A stretch of 64,000 nucleotides of DNA from Betaproteobacteria bacterium HGW-Betaproteobacteria-4 (GCA_002840785.1 PHCH01000005.1:1-64000); one strand, 5' to 3'; shown: positions 31,579 through 41,706, numbered from the stretch's first letter. Notes: generated by a model from the sequence alone, not told the origin. Numbers and translations are program-made.

Positions 31579-32040
31579 ATGATCGTCAATGCCCCAAGCA
31601 CCCCTGAATCAGAGACGCCTATCACCATCGGCGCCTTCTGGCCTGACATCGAACCCTTTGAAATCCGCGAAGCTCAGCGCCTCGACAACACCGTCACCCC
31701 GCCCCGCCTGCGCAGCGCCATCATCGAATCCGCCTCTACAACCATCGAAGCCCTGGCCGCCTGGAAGATCGCCCAGATCGCCATCGGCTACACCACGCTA
31801 TCGGTCGTTCCCTCAGACGAAATAGACGGATCCACCATCATCGAGCACCGCTTCAAGCGCGCCGTCGGCTCCCTCGCCAAAGCCCTGCTCATGGAGCGCT
31901 ACCGCGATTTCGACGCCTCCGCCAAAGGCGACAAGCGCGCCGAAGCCCTCACCGACCCCATCGACGACTGCCGGCGCGACCACCTCAACGCCATCGCCGA
32001 CATCACCGGCCGCACCCGCTGCACCATCGAGCTCATCTGA
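31579..32040 (+). CDS. L: Head completion protein, P2 gpL-like
   Basis: FWPDIEPFEIREAQRLDNTVTPPRLRSAIIES...ERYRDFDAS. Confidence 0.9.
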   Translation: MIVNAPSTPESETPITIGAFWPDIEPFEIREAQRLDNTVTPPRLRSAIIESASTTIEALAAWKIAQIAIGYTTLSVVPSDEIDGSTIIEHRFKRAVGSLAKALLMERYRDFDASAKGDKRAEALTDPIDDCRRDHLNAIADITGRTRCTIELI

Positions 32041-32246
32041 TGCAAGTCCGAGCACACCAGGGCGACACCCTCGACAACCTCTGCCACCGCCACCTCGGCA
32101 GCAGCGCCTATGTCGAAGCCGCGCTTGAACTAAACCCCGGCCTCGCTGCCGTTGGCCCCATTCTCGCCAATGGACAGGCAGTCACCCTGCCCGAAGAAAC
32201 TACCGCCACCCCGGCCAATACCAACCTGATTCAACTCTGGGACTAG
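32040..32246 (+). CDS. X: Tail protein, P2 gpX-like
   Basis: VRAHQGDTLDNLCHRHLG...VEAALELNPGLAAVGPILANGQAVTLPE. Confidence 0.92.
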   Translation: MQVRAHQGDTLDNLCHRHLGSSAYVEAALELNPGLAAVGPILANGQAVTLPEETTATPANTNLIQLWD

Positions 32247-32253
32247 ACCCGCC

Positions 32254-32613
32254 ATGTCCGAACCGACCACCCCCCTCCTCGCCACTGGCGGCCTCACCCT
32301 GCTCGGCTTCGCCACCGGTCTGCACCCCATGCTCCTCGTCGCCGGCTTCGTCGGCTGCTGGTGGTACAACAGCTACCTCCCCGAAATCACCCTTGGCCAG
32401 CGCATCGCCAGCGGTATCATCGCCGCCCTCGTCGCCAGTTGGGTCACCCCGCCCGTCATCACCTGGCTGACCGGCCTCGCCTGGTGGCCTCCTACCGTAC
32501 CGGCGCTCACCGTCGGTTTCCCCGGCGCGCTCGCCGTCGGATTTTTGACCCACAAGGTCCTCGGCCCCCAGCTCCTGCGCATCGCCCAGAAAAAAGCGGA
32601 GGACATAGCATGA
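32254..32613 (+). CDS. Putative holin / membrane protein
   Basis: Several hydrophobic segments at the lysis-module position. Confidence 0.6.
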   Translation: MSEPTTPLLATGGLTLLGFATGLHPMLLVAGFVGCWWYNSYLPEITLGQRIASGIIAALVASWVTPPVITWLTGLAWWPPTVPALTVGFPGALAVGFLTHKVLGPQLLRIAQKKAEDIA

Positions 32614-32903
32614 CCACCCCCCTGGCCAACATCATCCTCAACCTCGCCGCCATCGCCTGCGCCGCGCTCATCCTCTACCGCGCCGAGCCGGCCATAGCCC
32701 GCATGGGCCGCGGCACCCAGACCCTCATCCGCTACGCCATGCTTCTCCTCGCCGGCGGCGCCCTCGCCATCATCCTAACTATCCTCTCCGGCGCCAGCGT
32801 CGACCTCCCAACCCTGCTCCTGCTCGCCGGCATCGCCCTGCTCCTCATCTGCGAACGCCGCCTGCGCTACCTCATCACCCGCCCGGGAGACCGCCATGCA
32901 TAA
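32610..32903 (+). CDS. Small membrane protein, putative holin-associated
   Basis: Hydrophobic segments; ATG at 32610 overlaps upstream stop. Confidence 0.6.
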   Translation: MTTPLANIILNLAAIACAALILYRAEPAIARMGRGTQTLIRYAMLLLAGGALAIILTILSGASVDLPTLLLLAGIALLLICERRLRYLITRPGDRHA

Positions 32904-33696
32904 CGGAGACACCGGCGCCGCCGTCGCCACCCTGCAACGCCAGCTCAACGACGCCGGCTTCAAACTCACCGTCGACGGCTGGTTCGGACTATCCACCGAA
33001 CAAGCCCTAATCGCCTTCCAGCGCCGCGCCAACCTCGTCGCCGACGGCATCGCCGGCCCCAAGACCATCGCCGCCCTCACCAGCCGCGACCGCGACCACC
33101 GCCTCCTCTCCGAATACGACCTCGAAGCCGCCGCCATCCGCCTCGGCATCCCCGTCGCCGCCATCAAAGCCGTCAACCTCGTCGAAAGTCGTGGCCCTGG
33201 CTTCGGCGTCAATGGCAAGCCCGTCATCCTCTACGAACGCCACGTCGCCTATCGACTACTTGCCGAAGCCGAACTCGAACCCGACATATTCGGCAAAAAA
33301 TTCCCGAACTTGATCAACCCAAAGCGCGGTGGCTATGCCGGCGGCAGTGCCGAATGGTCAAGGCTATCCAGCGCCCGCCAGATCATGCCCGTCGAAATAG
33401 CCGACGCCGCCTGCAGCTGGGGCCAGTACCAGATCATGGGCTACCACTGGCAGCTTCTCGGCTACGACAGCATCGAACAATTCGTCGCCGCCATGCACCG
33501 CAGCGAAGCCGACCAGCTCGACGCCTTCTGCCGCTACATCGAAGCCGCCCCCGCCATCCACAAAGCCATCAAAGCCAAAAAGTGGGCCACCTTCGCCAGC
33601 CTCTACAACGGCCCGGCCTACAAAGACAACCTCTACGACGTCAAACTCGCCCGCGCCTTCGAGCGCTTCACCCCGTCCGAACAGGCCGCCGCATGA
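32896..33696 (+). CDS. Endolysin: peptidoglycan-binding domain + N-acetylmuramidase
   Basis: GDTGAAVATLQRQLNDAGFKLTVDGWFGLSTEQALIAFQ (PGBD); ILYERHVAYRLL...SWGQYQIMGYHW. Confidence 0.9.
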   Translation: MHNGDTGAAVATLQRQLNDAGFKLTVDGWFGLSTEQALIAFQRRANLVADGIAGPKTIAALTSRDRDHRLLSEYDLEAAAIRLGIPVAAIKAVNLVESRGPGFGVNGKPVILYERHVAYRLLAEAELEPDIFGKKFPNLINPKRGGYAGGSAEWSRLSSARQIMPVEIADAACSWGQYQIMGYHWQLLGYDSIEQFVAAMHRSEADQLDAFCRYIEAAPAIHKAIKAKKWATFASLYNGPAYKDNLYDVKLARAFERFTPSEQAAA

Positions 33697-33896
33697 AACC
33701 CCTTCTCCGCGACGAACTCATCGCCCTCCTCCTCGACGACCAGCAAAACCACCCAGCCGACAACTGGCCCATCGAGATCCGCGACCGCTGGGTCGTCAGC
33801 CCGCCGCAAGTCCTCAAGCGCTGCACCATCGACCGCGTCATCGTCCTGCGCGGCGAACCCCCCATCACCCTCGTGCACCCCAACTACCGAGGCTGA
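33693..33896 (+). CDS. Small hypothetical phage protein
   Basis: ATGA overlap, 67 aa. Confidence 0.5.
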   Translation: MKPLLRDELIALLLDDQQNHPADNWPIEIRDRWVVSPPQVLKRCTIDRVIVLRGEPPITLVHPNYRG

Positions 33897-33897
33897 C

Positions 33898-34434
33898 ATG
33901 CTCCCCTCGCCCACCCTCTTCGGCATCAATACCGCCGTCCTCAAATGGACGGTCATCGCCGCCCTCGTCGCCGCTGCCGTCCTCGCCACCTACCGCCACG
34001 GCCACCACGTCTGCCAAGGCGAAGTTGCCGCCGCCCAACTCGACATCGCCCTCGCCTACGCCGAGAAGATCGTCGCCAATGGCGAAAAAGCCGACAAACT
34101 AGCCGCCGAAAACAACGCCCTGCGCGCCGCCCAGGCCCCCAAAGACCGCACCATCATCAAAGAGGTCACCCGTTATGAATTTCTCGAACCGCCTGGCAAC
34201 CGCTGCACTCTGCCTGGCACTTGGCGCCTGCTCCACGATGCCGCTGCCACCGGCCAGCCCCCCGCCACCGAAGCCGGACCCCTGGCTGCTCGAGCCGCCG
34301 ACCCCGTTGAAGACACTGCCGCCCTCCAAACGCTTGCCGACAACTACATCGCCTGCCGCAACGACGCCGCCAAACTAGAAGCCTGGCAGCGCCGCTACAA
34401 AGCCATCGAGGCCGCCCATGAAAAAACCGACTGA
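33898..34434 (+). CDS. Inner-membrane spanin (Rz-like)
   Basis: N-terminal TM segment, coiled-coil-like body, lysis-module position. Confidence 0.75.
   Translation: MLPSPTLFGINTAVLKWTVIAALVAAAVLATYRHGHHVCQGEVAAAQLDIALAYAEKIVANGEKADKLAAENNALRAAQAPKDRTIIKEVTRYEFLEPPGNRCTLPGTWRLLHDAAATGQPPATEAGPLAARAADPVEDTAALQTLADNYIACRNDAAKLEAWQRRYKAIEAAHEKTD
34175..34378 (+). CDS. Outer-membrane spanin lipoprotein (Rz1-like) embedded in the Rz gene
   Basis: MNFSNRLATAALCLALGACSTMPLPPASPPPPKP: lipobox LGAC, proline-rich; nested in another frame. Confidence 0.82.
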   Translation: MNFSNRLATAALCLALGACSTMPLPPASPPPPKPDPWLLEPPTPLKTLPPSKRLPTTTSPAATTPPN

Positions 34435-34888
34435 ACTCCGCGCCCACCTCACCCAGTGGGTGCCAGACCTCGCCGCCAACCCCGACAAGTTGCACGTCTT
34501 CATCGAGCGCGGCGCCATCGCCACCAAGATCGGCGCCGGCCTCGGCTACCAGTACGCCTACACCGTCCAGATCATCATCACCGACTTCGCCGAACCCGCC
34601 GACGTCCTCATGGTCCCGCTCCTCGTCTGGCTGCAGACCAACCAGCCCGACCTCCTGCAGGACCCAGTCCGCCGCGACAAGGCCATCGCCTTCGAAGCCG
34701 AAATCGTCAATCACGAAGAGATCGACATCGCCATCACTATCGACCTCTCCGAGCGCGTCATCGTCAGCCCCGTCCTCGGCGGCTACCAATGCACCCACCT
34801 CGGCGAACCGCAACTCCCGGACGAGACCGGCACCATTCCCTGGCAGAGCTACCTGCAAGGAGAACTGATCGCCGCCACCGATGGCTGA
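34418..34888 (+). CDS. R: Tail completion protein, P2 gpR-like
   Basis: KPTELRAHLTQWVPDLAANPDKLHVFIERGAI...YAYTVQIIITDFAE. Confidence 0.92.
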   Translation: MKKPTELRAHLTQWVPDLAANPDKLHVFIERGAIATKIGAGLGYQYAYTVQIIITDFAEPADVLMVPLLVWLQTNQPDLLQDPVRRDKAIAFEAEIVNHEEIDIAITIDLSERVIVSPVLGGYQCTHLGEPQLPDETGTIPWQSYLQGELIAATDG

Positions 34889-35336
34889 CATCGACGCCCT
34901 CGACGCCTACGCCGCCGACCTCATCGCCAGCCTGCAGCCGGACGCCCGGCGCGAACTCGCCCTGCGCATCGCCAAAGAACTGCGCCCGCGCAACCAGAAA
35001 CGCATCGCCGCCCAGACCAACCCCGACGGCACCCCATTCGAGCCGAGAAAACCGCAGCTGCGCCACAAGACCGGCAAGATCAAGCGCCAGATGTTTAGCA
35101 AGCTGCGCACCGCCAAATACCTCAAAGCCACCGCCACCGAAAACGAAGCCATCGTCGGCTTCACCCGCGAGGTATCGCGCATCGCCCTCGTCCATCACCA
35201 CGGCCTGCGCGATCGCGTCAACAAAAAGACCGGCCTCGAAGCCAAGTATCCCGAGCGCCAGCTCCTCGGCATCCCCGACGACGACCAGGCCCTGATCGCC
35301 GAAATCGTCACCGCCCATCTAGCCGACCGGCTGTAA
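34881..35336 (+). CDS. S: Tail completion protein, P2 gpS-like
   Basis: LARRIAKELR-type motif; NQKRIAAQTNPDGTPFEPRKPQLR...MFSKLRTAKYLK. Confidence 0.9.
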   Translation: MADIDALDAYAADLIASLQPDARRELALRIAKELRPRNQKRIAAQTNPDGTPFEPRKPQLRHKTGKIKRQMFSKLRTAKYLKATATENEAIVGFTREVSRIALVHHHGLRDRVNKKTGLEAKYPERQLLGIPDDDQALIAEIVTAHLADRL

Positions 35337-35363
35337 CCGCCACCCCTACACTCGCCCGCTCGC

Positions 35364-35373
35364 CCCGCGCGCG
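35364..35373. promoter_or_regulatory. CCCGCGCGCG motif upstream of gpV (P2 PV position)
   Basis: Exact 10-mer; 34 nt upstream of the V start. Confidence 0.6.
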
Positions 35374-35397
35374 CAAAGCCCCGGCATCATCGGCCCC

Positions 35398-36054
35398 ATG
35401 GACCTGATCGAACTCTCCCGCCGGATGGAAAACGTCATCCGCATCGGCACCATCCACAGCATTGACCACGCTGCGGTCCGCGTTGTCGTCAAAATCGGCA
35501 AGATCGAAACAGAATGGCTCCCCTGGCTCGAACACCGCGCCGGCCAAACCACCACCTGGGACCCGCCCACCGTCGGCGAACAAGTCACCGTGCTCTCCCC
35601 GAGCGGAGAACTCGCCGGCGGCATCGTCCTGCGCGGCCTCAACAGCACCGCCATCCAGCCGCCCAGTCACAGCCCGGACACCCACGTCATCCGCTTCCCC
35701 GACGGCGCCGTCATCAGCTACGACCACGCCGCCAGCCACCTCGACGCTAGCGGCATCCAGACAGCCCGCATCGAAGCCGCCGTCAGCATCACCCTCGACA
35801 CGCCCCTGACCCACATCACCGGCCAGTGCGTCATCGACGACCTGCTCACCTACCACAACGGCCTCGCCGGCTTCGGCGGCACCGAAGGCAACGGCAGCGT
35901 CATCACCGGCGACATCCGCCACGTCAACGGCGAGCACGAACAAACCAACGTCACCCAGGTCGGCACCGGCGGCGAGATCACCAGCAACGGCAAAACCCTG
36001 CACACCCACACCCACCCGGGTGATTCCGGCGGCACGACAGGGGCTCCGTCATGA
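35398..36054 (+). CDS. V: Baseplate assembly/spike protein, P2 gpV-like
   Basis: IRIGTIHSIDHAAVRVVVKIGKIETEWLPWLEHRAG...TWDPPTVGEQVTVLSPSGEL. Confidence 0.93.
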   Translation: MDLIELSRRMENVIRIGTIHSIDHAAVRVVVKIGKIETEWLPWLEHRAGQTTTWDPPTVGEQVTVLSPSGELAGGIVLRGLNSTAIQPPSHSPDTHVIRFPDGAVISYDHAASHLDASGIQTARIEAAVSITLDTPLTHITGQCVIDDLLTYHNGLAGFGGTEGNGSVITGDIRHVNGEHEQTNVTQVGTGGEITSNGKTLHTHTHPGDSGGTTGAPS

Positions 36055-36395
36055 CCGGCATGTCCCGCGAAACCGGCCAGGCGCTCGACGAAGCCGCCCA
36101 CATCAGCCAGTCCATCCGCGACATCCTGACCACCCCGGTCGGCTCCCGCCTCATGCGCCGCACCTACGGCTCGCTGCTCCCCGAACTCATCGACCAGCCC
36201 GCCAACCCAGCCAACCGCCTGCGCCTCATGGCCGCCGCCGTCATGGCCATCATCCAGTGGGAACCGCGCGTCACCATCAGCAACGTCAGCCTGCAGCTCG
36301 CCATGGACGGCACCGCCACCATTGATCTCACCGCCACCCGGCGCGGCGGCCAGCGCAGCGGCAACCGCCTCAATATCTCGGTACCCATCCAGTGA
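36051..36395 (+). CDS. W: Baseplate wedge protein, P2 gpW-like
   Basis: HISQSIRDILTTPVGSRLMRRTYGSLLPELIDQP. Confidence 0.93.
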   Translation: MTGMSRETGQALDEAAHISQSIRDILTTPVGSRLMRRTYGSLLPELIDQPANPANRLRLMAAAVMAIIQWEPRVTISNVSLQLAMDGTATIDLTATRRGGQRSGNRLNISVPIQ

Positions 36396-37285
36396 CCATC
36401 GATCTCGCCAGCCTCGCCGCCCCGGAAGTCGTCGAAACCATCGTCTTCGAAACCATCGTCCAGCAGATCAAGGACGACTTCATCGCCCGCGAGCCCGATT
36501 TCGCCGAAATCCTCGACCTAGAATCAGAGCCCATCGTCAAGCTCATCGAAGCCTACGCCTACCGAGAAATGCTCGTTCGCGCCCGTTACAACGACGAAGC
36601 CCGCGCCCTGCTCCTGCCTTTTGCCATGGGCGGAAACCTCGACCACATCGGCGCCACCTACTACCAGGAAGAGCGCCTCGTCGTCACCCCGGCCGACAAC
36701 ACCACCATCCCGCCGACGCCAGCGGTCATGGAAAGCAACGCCGACTACCGCAACCGCCTGGCCTTGAAGCCAGAAAGCTGGTCCGTCGCCGGCCCGCGCG
36801 ACGCCTTCAAGTTCCACGCCATCAGCGCCGACGGCCAGATCAAGGACGCCAGCGTCACCAGCCCCGAAGGCGGCACCACCGAAGTCTTCATCCTCACCCG
36901 CACCGGCAACGGCCTGCCCACCGCCCCGCAGATCGCCACCGTCCTCGCCGCCCTCAACGGCGAAACCGTCCGCCCGCTCTCCGAAGCCGTCATCGTCACC
37001 GCCCCGACCATCGTCGACTACACCCTTGAGCTGTCGCTCACCCTCTTCCCCGGCCCCAGCACCGAGCTCGTCACCAGCGCCGTGCAAACCGCCCTCGCCG
37101 CCTTCGCCGCCAACAGCCACCGCCTCGGTACCGACATCATCCGCAGCGCCATCGACGCCGCCGCCCACGTCGCCGGCGTCAAGAAGGTCGTCATCACCGC
37201 CCCGGCCGCCGACATCGTCTGCACCGCCGGGCAAGCCCCCTACTGCACCGCCATCACCGTCGCCATCGCCGGCATCGAATCCTGA
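36392..37285 (+). CDS. J: Baseplate protein, P2 gpJ-like
   Basis: EILDLESEPIVKLIEAYAYREMLVRARYNDEARALLLPFAMGGNLDHIGA. Confidence 0.93.
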   Translation: MTIDLASLAAPEVVETIVFETIVQQIKDDFIAREPDFAEILDLESEPIVKLIEAYAYREMLVRARYNDEARALLLPFAMGGNLDHIGATYYQEERLVVTPADNTTIPPTPAVMESNADYRNRLALKPESWSVAGPRDAFKFHAISADGQIKDASVTSPEGGTTEVFILTRTGNGLPTAPQIATVLAALNGETVRPLSEAVIVTAPTIVDYTLELSLTLFPGPSTELVTSAVQTALAAFAANSHRLGTDIIRSAIDAAAHVAGVKKVVITAPAADIVCTAGQAPYCTAITVAIAGIES

Positions 37286-37287
37286 CC

Positions 37288-37869
37288 ATGGCCGACACCG
37301 ATCTCCTGCCGCCATCCAGCACCCCGCTCGAACGCGCCATCGCCCGCAGCGCCGGCGCCCGCTTCGCCGCCCTGCCCGCCGTCGTCGCCAGTCTGTGGAA
37401 CGCCCAGACCTGCCCGCCGGCCATCCTCCCATGGCTCGCCTGGGCCATGTCCGTCGACGAATGGAACGAACAGTGGGGCGTCGACAAAAAGCGCGCCGTC
37501 ATCGCCGAGTCGCGCCTCATCCACCAGCAGAAAGGCACGGTCGCTGCTATCCGCCGCGCCCTCACCGCCATCGGCCAGCCCGACGCCATCATCATCGAGC
37601 GCGGAAACTACGTGAGATACAACGGTGCAGTTTCCTACGATGGATCATCGAACCACCAGGGATCAGGCGGCTGGGCTAGCTACCGCGTAATCCTGAAATC
37701 CGCCTGCACCATAGAACAGGCCTACCAGATAAAGCGCCTTCTCAACGCCGTCCAGCGCAACTGCATTGTTCTTACCGCCATCGATTTCCGCGCCGCCACC
37801 AACAGTTACAACGGCGCTATTACCCACAACGGTGCTTATACCCACGGCGTCGTCGACACCACGCTATAG
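37288..37869 (+). CDS. I: Tail protein, P2 gpI-like
   Basis: [16 protein letters not shown]...[17 protein letters not shown]. Confidence 0.92.
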   Translation: MADTDLLPPSSTPLERAIARSAGARFAALPAVVASLWNAQTCPPAILPWLAWAMSVDEWNEQWGVDKKRAVIAESRLIHQQKGTVAAIRRALTAIGQPDAIIIERGNYVRYNGAVSYDGSSNHQGSGGWASYRVILKSACTIEQAYQIKRLLNAVQRNCIVLTAIDFRAATNSYNGAITHNGAYTHGVVDTTL

Positions 37870-37877
37870 GAGTTTTC

Positions 37878-38858
37878 ATGTCAGATCTCTCAGAAACCTC
37901 AGTTTGGGAAGCAGGTATCCGCCAATTGGATGAAGCAGACCCAGTCCAGGGCGGCCCGGGCGGAGTTAGCAACCTCCAGCCCCGCCAGCTCGCCAACCGC
38001 ACCCTGTATCTGAAAAACATCGTCGAAGCGCTCGGTGCCGGCAAGCTCGACCTCTCCGCCATCGCCAGCCAGGCGCAAGCCGAAGCCGGCGCCGACAACA
38101 CCAAGTGGATGACCCCGCTGCGTGTCGCCCAGGCCATCGCCGCCCTCGCCTCGATCGCCATGGCTACCGACACCTCAGCCGGCAAGGTCGAACTGGCTAC
38201 CAACGCCGAAACCATCACCGGCACCGACACCACCCGCGCCACCCACCCGGCCGGCGTCAAGGCCGCCATCGCCGCCGCCGTCGCCGCCGTAGTCAATTCG
38301 TCGCCGCCCACCCTTGATACGCTCAACGAACTGGCCGCCGCCCTCGGCAACGACCCCAACTTCGCCACATCGATCGCTACCCTGATCGCCGGCAAACAGG
38401 CCTCCGACGCCACCCTGACCGCCCTGTCCGGACTCACCACCGCCGCCAACCAGATGCCCTACAGCACCGGCGCCGACGCCTTTGCCATGACGTCCCTGAC
38501 CGCCTTCGCCCGTACCCTGCTCGATGACGCCGATGCAGCCACCGCACGTGCCACGCTTGGTCTGTCAGGAAGACCGGGGCATACATATGCAGCAAATGAT
38601 TGGATGCCGCTGGGCGACGGAATAATTCTTCAGTGGGGAACGACCGCATCCATTGCAAGTAACGCCAGTTCGGGAACCATAACTTTCCCGATAGCCTTCC
38701 CTTCAAATGCAGCCTACGTAAACATAATCGGCGTTGGCGCAGTCACTGCGGGTTCAAATACGAACCTCAGCTTGGCAACAAAGACGGCGGCGAATTTTTC
38801 TTTCATTAATTCATACCTGAGCACCGAAGCATTTAACTGGATTGCCATTGGCTATTAA
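37878..38858 (+). CDS. H: Tail fibre protein, P2 gpH-like
   Basis: [42 protein letters not shown]; tail-tip GIILQWGT. Confidence 0.9.
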   Translation: MSDLSETSVWEAGIRQLDEADPVQGGPGGVSNLQPRQLANRTLYLKNIVEALGAGKLDLSAIASQAQAEAGADNTKWMTPLRVAQAIAALASIAMATDTSAGKVELATNAETITGTDTTRATHPAGVKAAIAAAVAAVVNSSPPTLDTLNELAAALGNDPNFATSIATLIAGKQASDATLTALSGLTTAANQMPYSTGADAFAMTSLTAFARTLLDDADAATARATLGLSGRPGHTYAANDWMPLGDGIILQWGTTASIASNASSGTITFPIAFPSNAAYVNIIGVGAVTAGSNTNLSLATKTAANFSFINSYLSTEAFNWIAIGY

Positions 38859-38868
38859 GGAGAAATTA

Positions 38869-39330
38869 ATGTTCTACTCAAAATCAACAGGCGGCTTCTA
38901 CTCCACTGGAATTCACAGCCAGAACATCCCCGCCGACGCCGTCGAAATAACCGACCAGGAACATAAAGACCTGCTCGCCGGCCAGTCAGCCGGAAAGCGC
39001 ATAGTTCCGGGTCAGTCCGGCCATCCCGTCCTGGCCGATCAACTTCCACCCACCCCGGAACAAGTCGCCGCCACCTACGCCGCTGCCGTCCAGTCGCACA
39101 TGGACGCCGCCGCCGTCGCTGCCGGCTACGACGACATCAAGACCGCCGTCACCTACGCCGACGAAGCTGCCGTCGCCCGCTTCCAGACCGAAGGCGCCGC
39201 CTTCCGTGCCTGGCGCTCGCTGTGCTGGGACTACTGCTACACCCAGCTTGCCGCCGTCCAGTCCGCCACGCGCACCCAGCCGACCGTCGCCGAACTCATC
39301 GCCGAACTGCCGGACCTGGTCCTGCCATGA
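38869..39330 (+). CDS. Tail fibre assembly-type protein (gpG position)
   Basis: MFYSKSTGGFYSTGIHSQNIPADAVEITDQEHKDLLAGQ. Confidence 0.75.
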   Translation: MFYSKSTGGFYSTGIHSQNIPADAVEITDQEHKDLLAGQSAGKRIVPGQSGHPVLADQLPPTPEQVAATYAAAVQSHMDAAAVAAGYDDIKTAVTYADEAAVARFQTEGAAFRAWRSLCWDYCYTQLAAVQSATRTQPTVAELIAELPDLVLP

Positions 39331-39845
39331 TCTGGCTCGTCTATCTCATCGTCGCCATCTGGCTGGCCGTCTGGATCGGCTCCGTCGCCTTCGCCTTCCA
39401 CATCAACGGCCGCGCCGCCTGGCACTACGCCCTGCGCTCGCCCTTCTTCTGGCTCGTCATCCTCGCCCGCTACCTCGTCGCCTTCCCGGCCGTAAAGTGG
39501 TTCTCGAAAGATTTCAAGCTGCTCACCCCCTTCCGTTGGCTAGACACCATCGACAACGACCTGCGCGGCGACCATGGCCACCAGACCGAGCACATCATCG
39601 GCCAAGACCCGGGCGCCTGGTGGAATCAAGTCCTCTGGCTGTGGCGCAACGGCGGCAACCATTTCAACTACTTCACCATCGGCGTCGCTGATGCCACGGC
39701 GCCACCCTGGGCATTCTGGAACAAGGTCGCCATCCCGCTGCCCTTCGGCTGGTTTCTCGACTTCCGCACCGGCTGGTCGCCCGAAGGCCCCAAGCAAGGC
39801 CGCCGCAAATACGTCATGACCGTCCGCTTCAAGACCAAACCATGA
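39327..39845 (+). CDS. Hypothetical phage membrane protein
   Basis: N-terminal TM; ATG at 39327 overlaps upstream stop. Confidence 0.55.
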   Translation: MIWLVYLIVAIWLAVWIGSVAFAFHINGRAAWHYALRSPFFWLVILARYLVAFPAVKWFSKDFKLLTPFRWLDTIDNDLRGDHGHQTEHIIGQDPGAWWNQVLWLWRNGGNHFNYFTIGVADATAPPWAFWNKVAIPLPFGWFLDFRTGWSPEGPKQGRRKYVMTVRFKTKP

Positions 39846-39850
39846 CCGGC

Positions 39851-39866
39851 CGGGCGTAAGCGCCCG
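39851..39866. terminator. Small GC hairpin between tail-fibre module and FI
   Basis: CGGGCG-TAAG-CGCCCG. Confidence 0.35.
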
Positions 39867-39890
39867 ACCTACACCCGCCGACCAGCGACA

Positions 39891-39900
39891 CCCGCGCGCG
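39891..39900. promoter_or_regulatory. CCCGCGCGCG motif upstream of gpFI (P2 PF position)
   Basis: Exact 10-mer; 51 nt upstream of the FI start. Confidence 0.6.
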
Positions 39901-39941
39901 CGTTCGGCACCATGGGCAGCGTCACCTCAAAGGAGCTGCCC

Positions 39942-41114
39942 ATGCCCACCGAATACCACCACGGCGTCCGCGTCGTCGAACTCTCCGACGGCCGCCGTCC
40001 GATCCGCGTCATTGAAACCGCCGTCATCGGCCTCGTCGCCACCTCGTCCGACGCCGACGCCGCCTTCTTCCCGCTCGATACCCCGGTCCTCGTCACCGAC
40101 ATCCTCGCCGCCATCGGCAAGGCCGGCACCAACGGCACCCTGGCCGCCGCCCTCGATGCCATCGCCGACCACGGCGGCGCCGTGGTCGTCGTCGTCCGCG
40201 TCGCCGCCGGCGTCGATGAAGCCGCCACCAACACCGCCCTCATCGGCACCGTCACCGTCGACGGCCAATACACCGGTATGAAAGCCCTGCTCGCCGCCCA
40301 GGCCAAGCTCGGCGTCAAGCCGCGCATCCTCGGTATCCCCGGCCTCGACACCCTGCCCGTCGCCACCGAACTCGCCCTCATTGCCAAGCAGCTGCGCGCC
40401 TTCGCCTACGTCAGCGTCAACGGCTGCGCCACCAAAGAAGCCGCCGTCGCTTACCGCGACAACTTCGGCGACCGCGAAGTCATGGTCATCTGGCCTGACT
40501 TCATCGGCTGGGACACCGTCACCAGCGCCAATGCCACCTTCCCCGCCGTCGCCCGCGCCCTCGGCCTGCGCGCCAAGCTCGATGAAGAGCAAGGCTGGCA
40601 CAAGACCCTGTCCAACATCGAAGTCAGCGGCGTCACCGGCATCAGCAAGGACGTCTTCTTCGACCTGCAGGACCCGGCCACCGACGCCGGCTACCTCAAC
40701 AGCAACGAGGTGACAACCCTGATCCGTCGCGAAGGCTTCCGTTTCTGGGGCTCGCGCACCTGCAGCGCCGACCCGCTCTTCGCCTTCGAAAACTACACCC
40801 GCACCGCCCAGGTCCTCGCCGACACCATCGCCGAAGCCCACATGTGGGCCGTCGACAAGCCGATGAACCCGACGCTGGTCAAAGACATCATCGAAGGCAT
40901 CAACGCCAAGGGCCGCGAACTCGTCGCCCTCGGCTACCTGATCGGCTTCAACTGCTGGTACGACCCCACGGTCAACGACGAAGTCACCCTCAAGGCCGGA
41001 CAGCTGTATCTCGACTACGACTACACCCCCGTCCCCCCGCTCGAAAACCTCATGTTCCGCCAGCGCATCACCGATCGCTACCTGGCCGACTTCGCCGCCC
41101 GCATCGGCGCCTGA
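39942..41114 (+). CDS. FI: Tail sheath protein, P2 gpFI-like
   Basis: [35 protein letters not shown]...RFWGSRTCS. Confidence 0.95.
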   Translation: MPTEYHHGVRVVELSDGRRPIRVIETAVIGLVATSSDADAAFFPLDTPVLVTDILAAIGKAGTNGTLAAALDAIADHGGAVVVVVRVAAGVDEAATNTALIGTVTVDGQYTGMKALLAAQAKLGVKPRILGIPGLDTLPVATELALIAKQLRAFAYVSVNGCATKEAAVAYRDNFGDREVMVIWPDFIGWDTVTSANATFPAVARALGLRAKLDEEQGWHKTLSNIEVSGVTGISKDVFFDLQDPATDAGYLNSNEVTTLIRREGFRFWGSRTCSADPLFAFENYTRTAQVLADTIAEAHMWAVDKPMNPTLVKDIIEGINAKGRELVALGYLIGFNCWYDPTVNDEVTLKAGQLYLDYDYTPVPPLENLMFRQRITDRYLADFAARIGA

Positions 41115-41126
41115 TAGGAGCACACC

Positions 41127-41642
41127 ATGGCACTCCCCCACCAGCTCAAGAACCTCAACGTCTACGCCGACGGCAACAGCCTCATGGGCGTCATCGAAGA
41201 AGTCGCCCTGCCCAAGCTCGCCCGCAAGATGGAAGCCTTCCAGGGCGGCGGCATGGTCGCCCCGGTCGACGTCGATCTCGGCCTCGAAAAGCTCGAACTC
41301 GGCCTCACCTGCGGCGGCGGCTACGTCCTTGAGATCATCAAGCAGTTCGGCCTCGGCAAAGCCAACGGCGCCCTCGTCCGCTACGCCGGCGCCTACCAGC
41401 GCGACGACACCGGCGACGTCGCATCCGTCGAAATCGTCACCCGCGGCCGCTACAGCGAAATCGACTTCGGCAGCGCCAAGGTCGGCGACAAGAGCACCGT
41501 CAAGGCCACCGTCAGCCTGAGCTACTACAAGCTGATCGTCGACGGTGTCGTCCTCATCGAAGTCGACGCCCTGGCCTTCATCTACATCGTCAACGGCGTC
41601 GACATGCTCGACAAGCAACGCAAGGCCATCGGCCTGGCTTAA
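41127..41642 (+). CDS. FII: Tail tube protein, P2 gpFII-like
   Basis: LPHQLKNLNVYADGNSLMGVIEEVALPKLARKMEAFQGGGMVAPVDVDLGLEKLELGLTCGG. Confidence 0.95.
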   Translation: MALPHQLKNLNVYADGNSLMGVIEEVALPKLARKMEAFQGGGMVAPVDVDLGLEKLELGLTCGGGYVLEIIKQFGLGKANGALVRYAGAYQRDDTGDVASVEIVTRGRYSEIDFGSAKVGDKSTVKATVSLSYYKLIVDGVVLIEVDALAFIYIVNGVDMLDKQRKAIGLA

Positions 41643-41654
41643 CGCCGCCTAACC

Positions 41655-41684
41655 GATGTCTCCGACATTGATGTCGGAGACATC
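41655..41684. terminator. 13-bp stem hairpin between FII and E
   Basis: GATGTCTCCGACA-TTGA-TGTCGGAGACATC. Confidence 0.55.
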
Positions 41685-41706
41685 GCGCACCACCCAAGGA
41701 GACCCC

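Noticed and set aside
39927-41618. 563-aa minus-strand ORF (and similar long minus ORFs such as 42476..43678, 51293..52540, 55206..56870)
   Set aside because: Shadow ORFs opposite well-supported phage or methyltransferase genes in very GC-rich DNA; Asp/Gly/Val-rich low-complexity translations.
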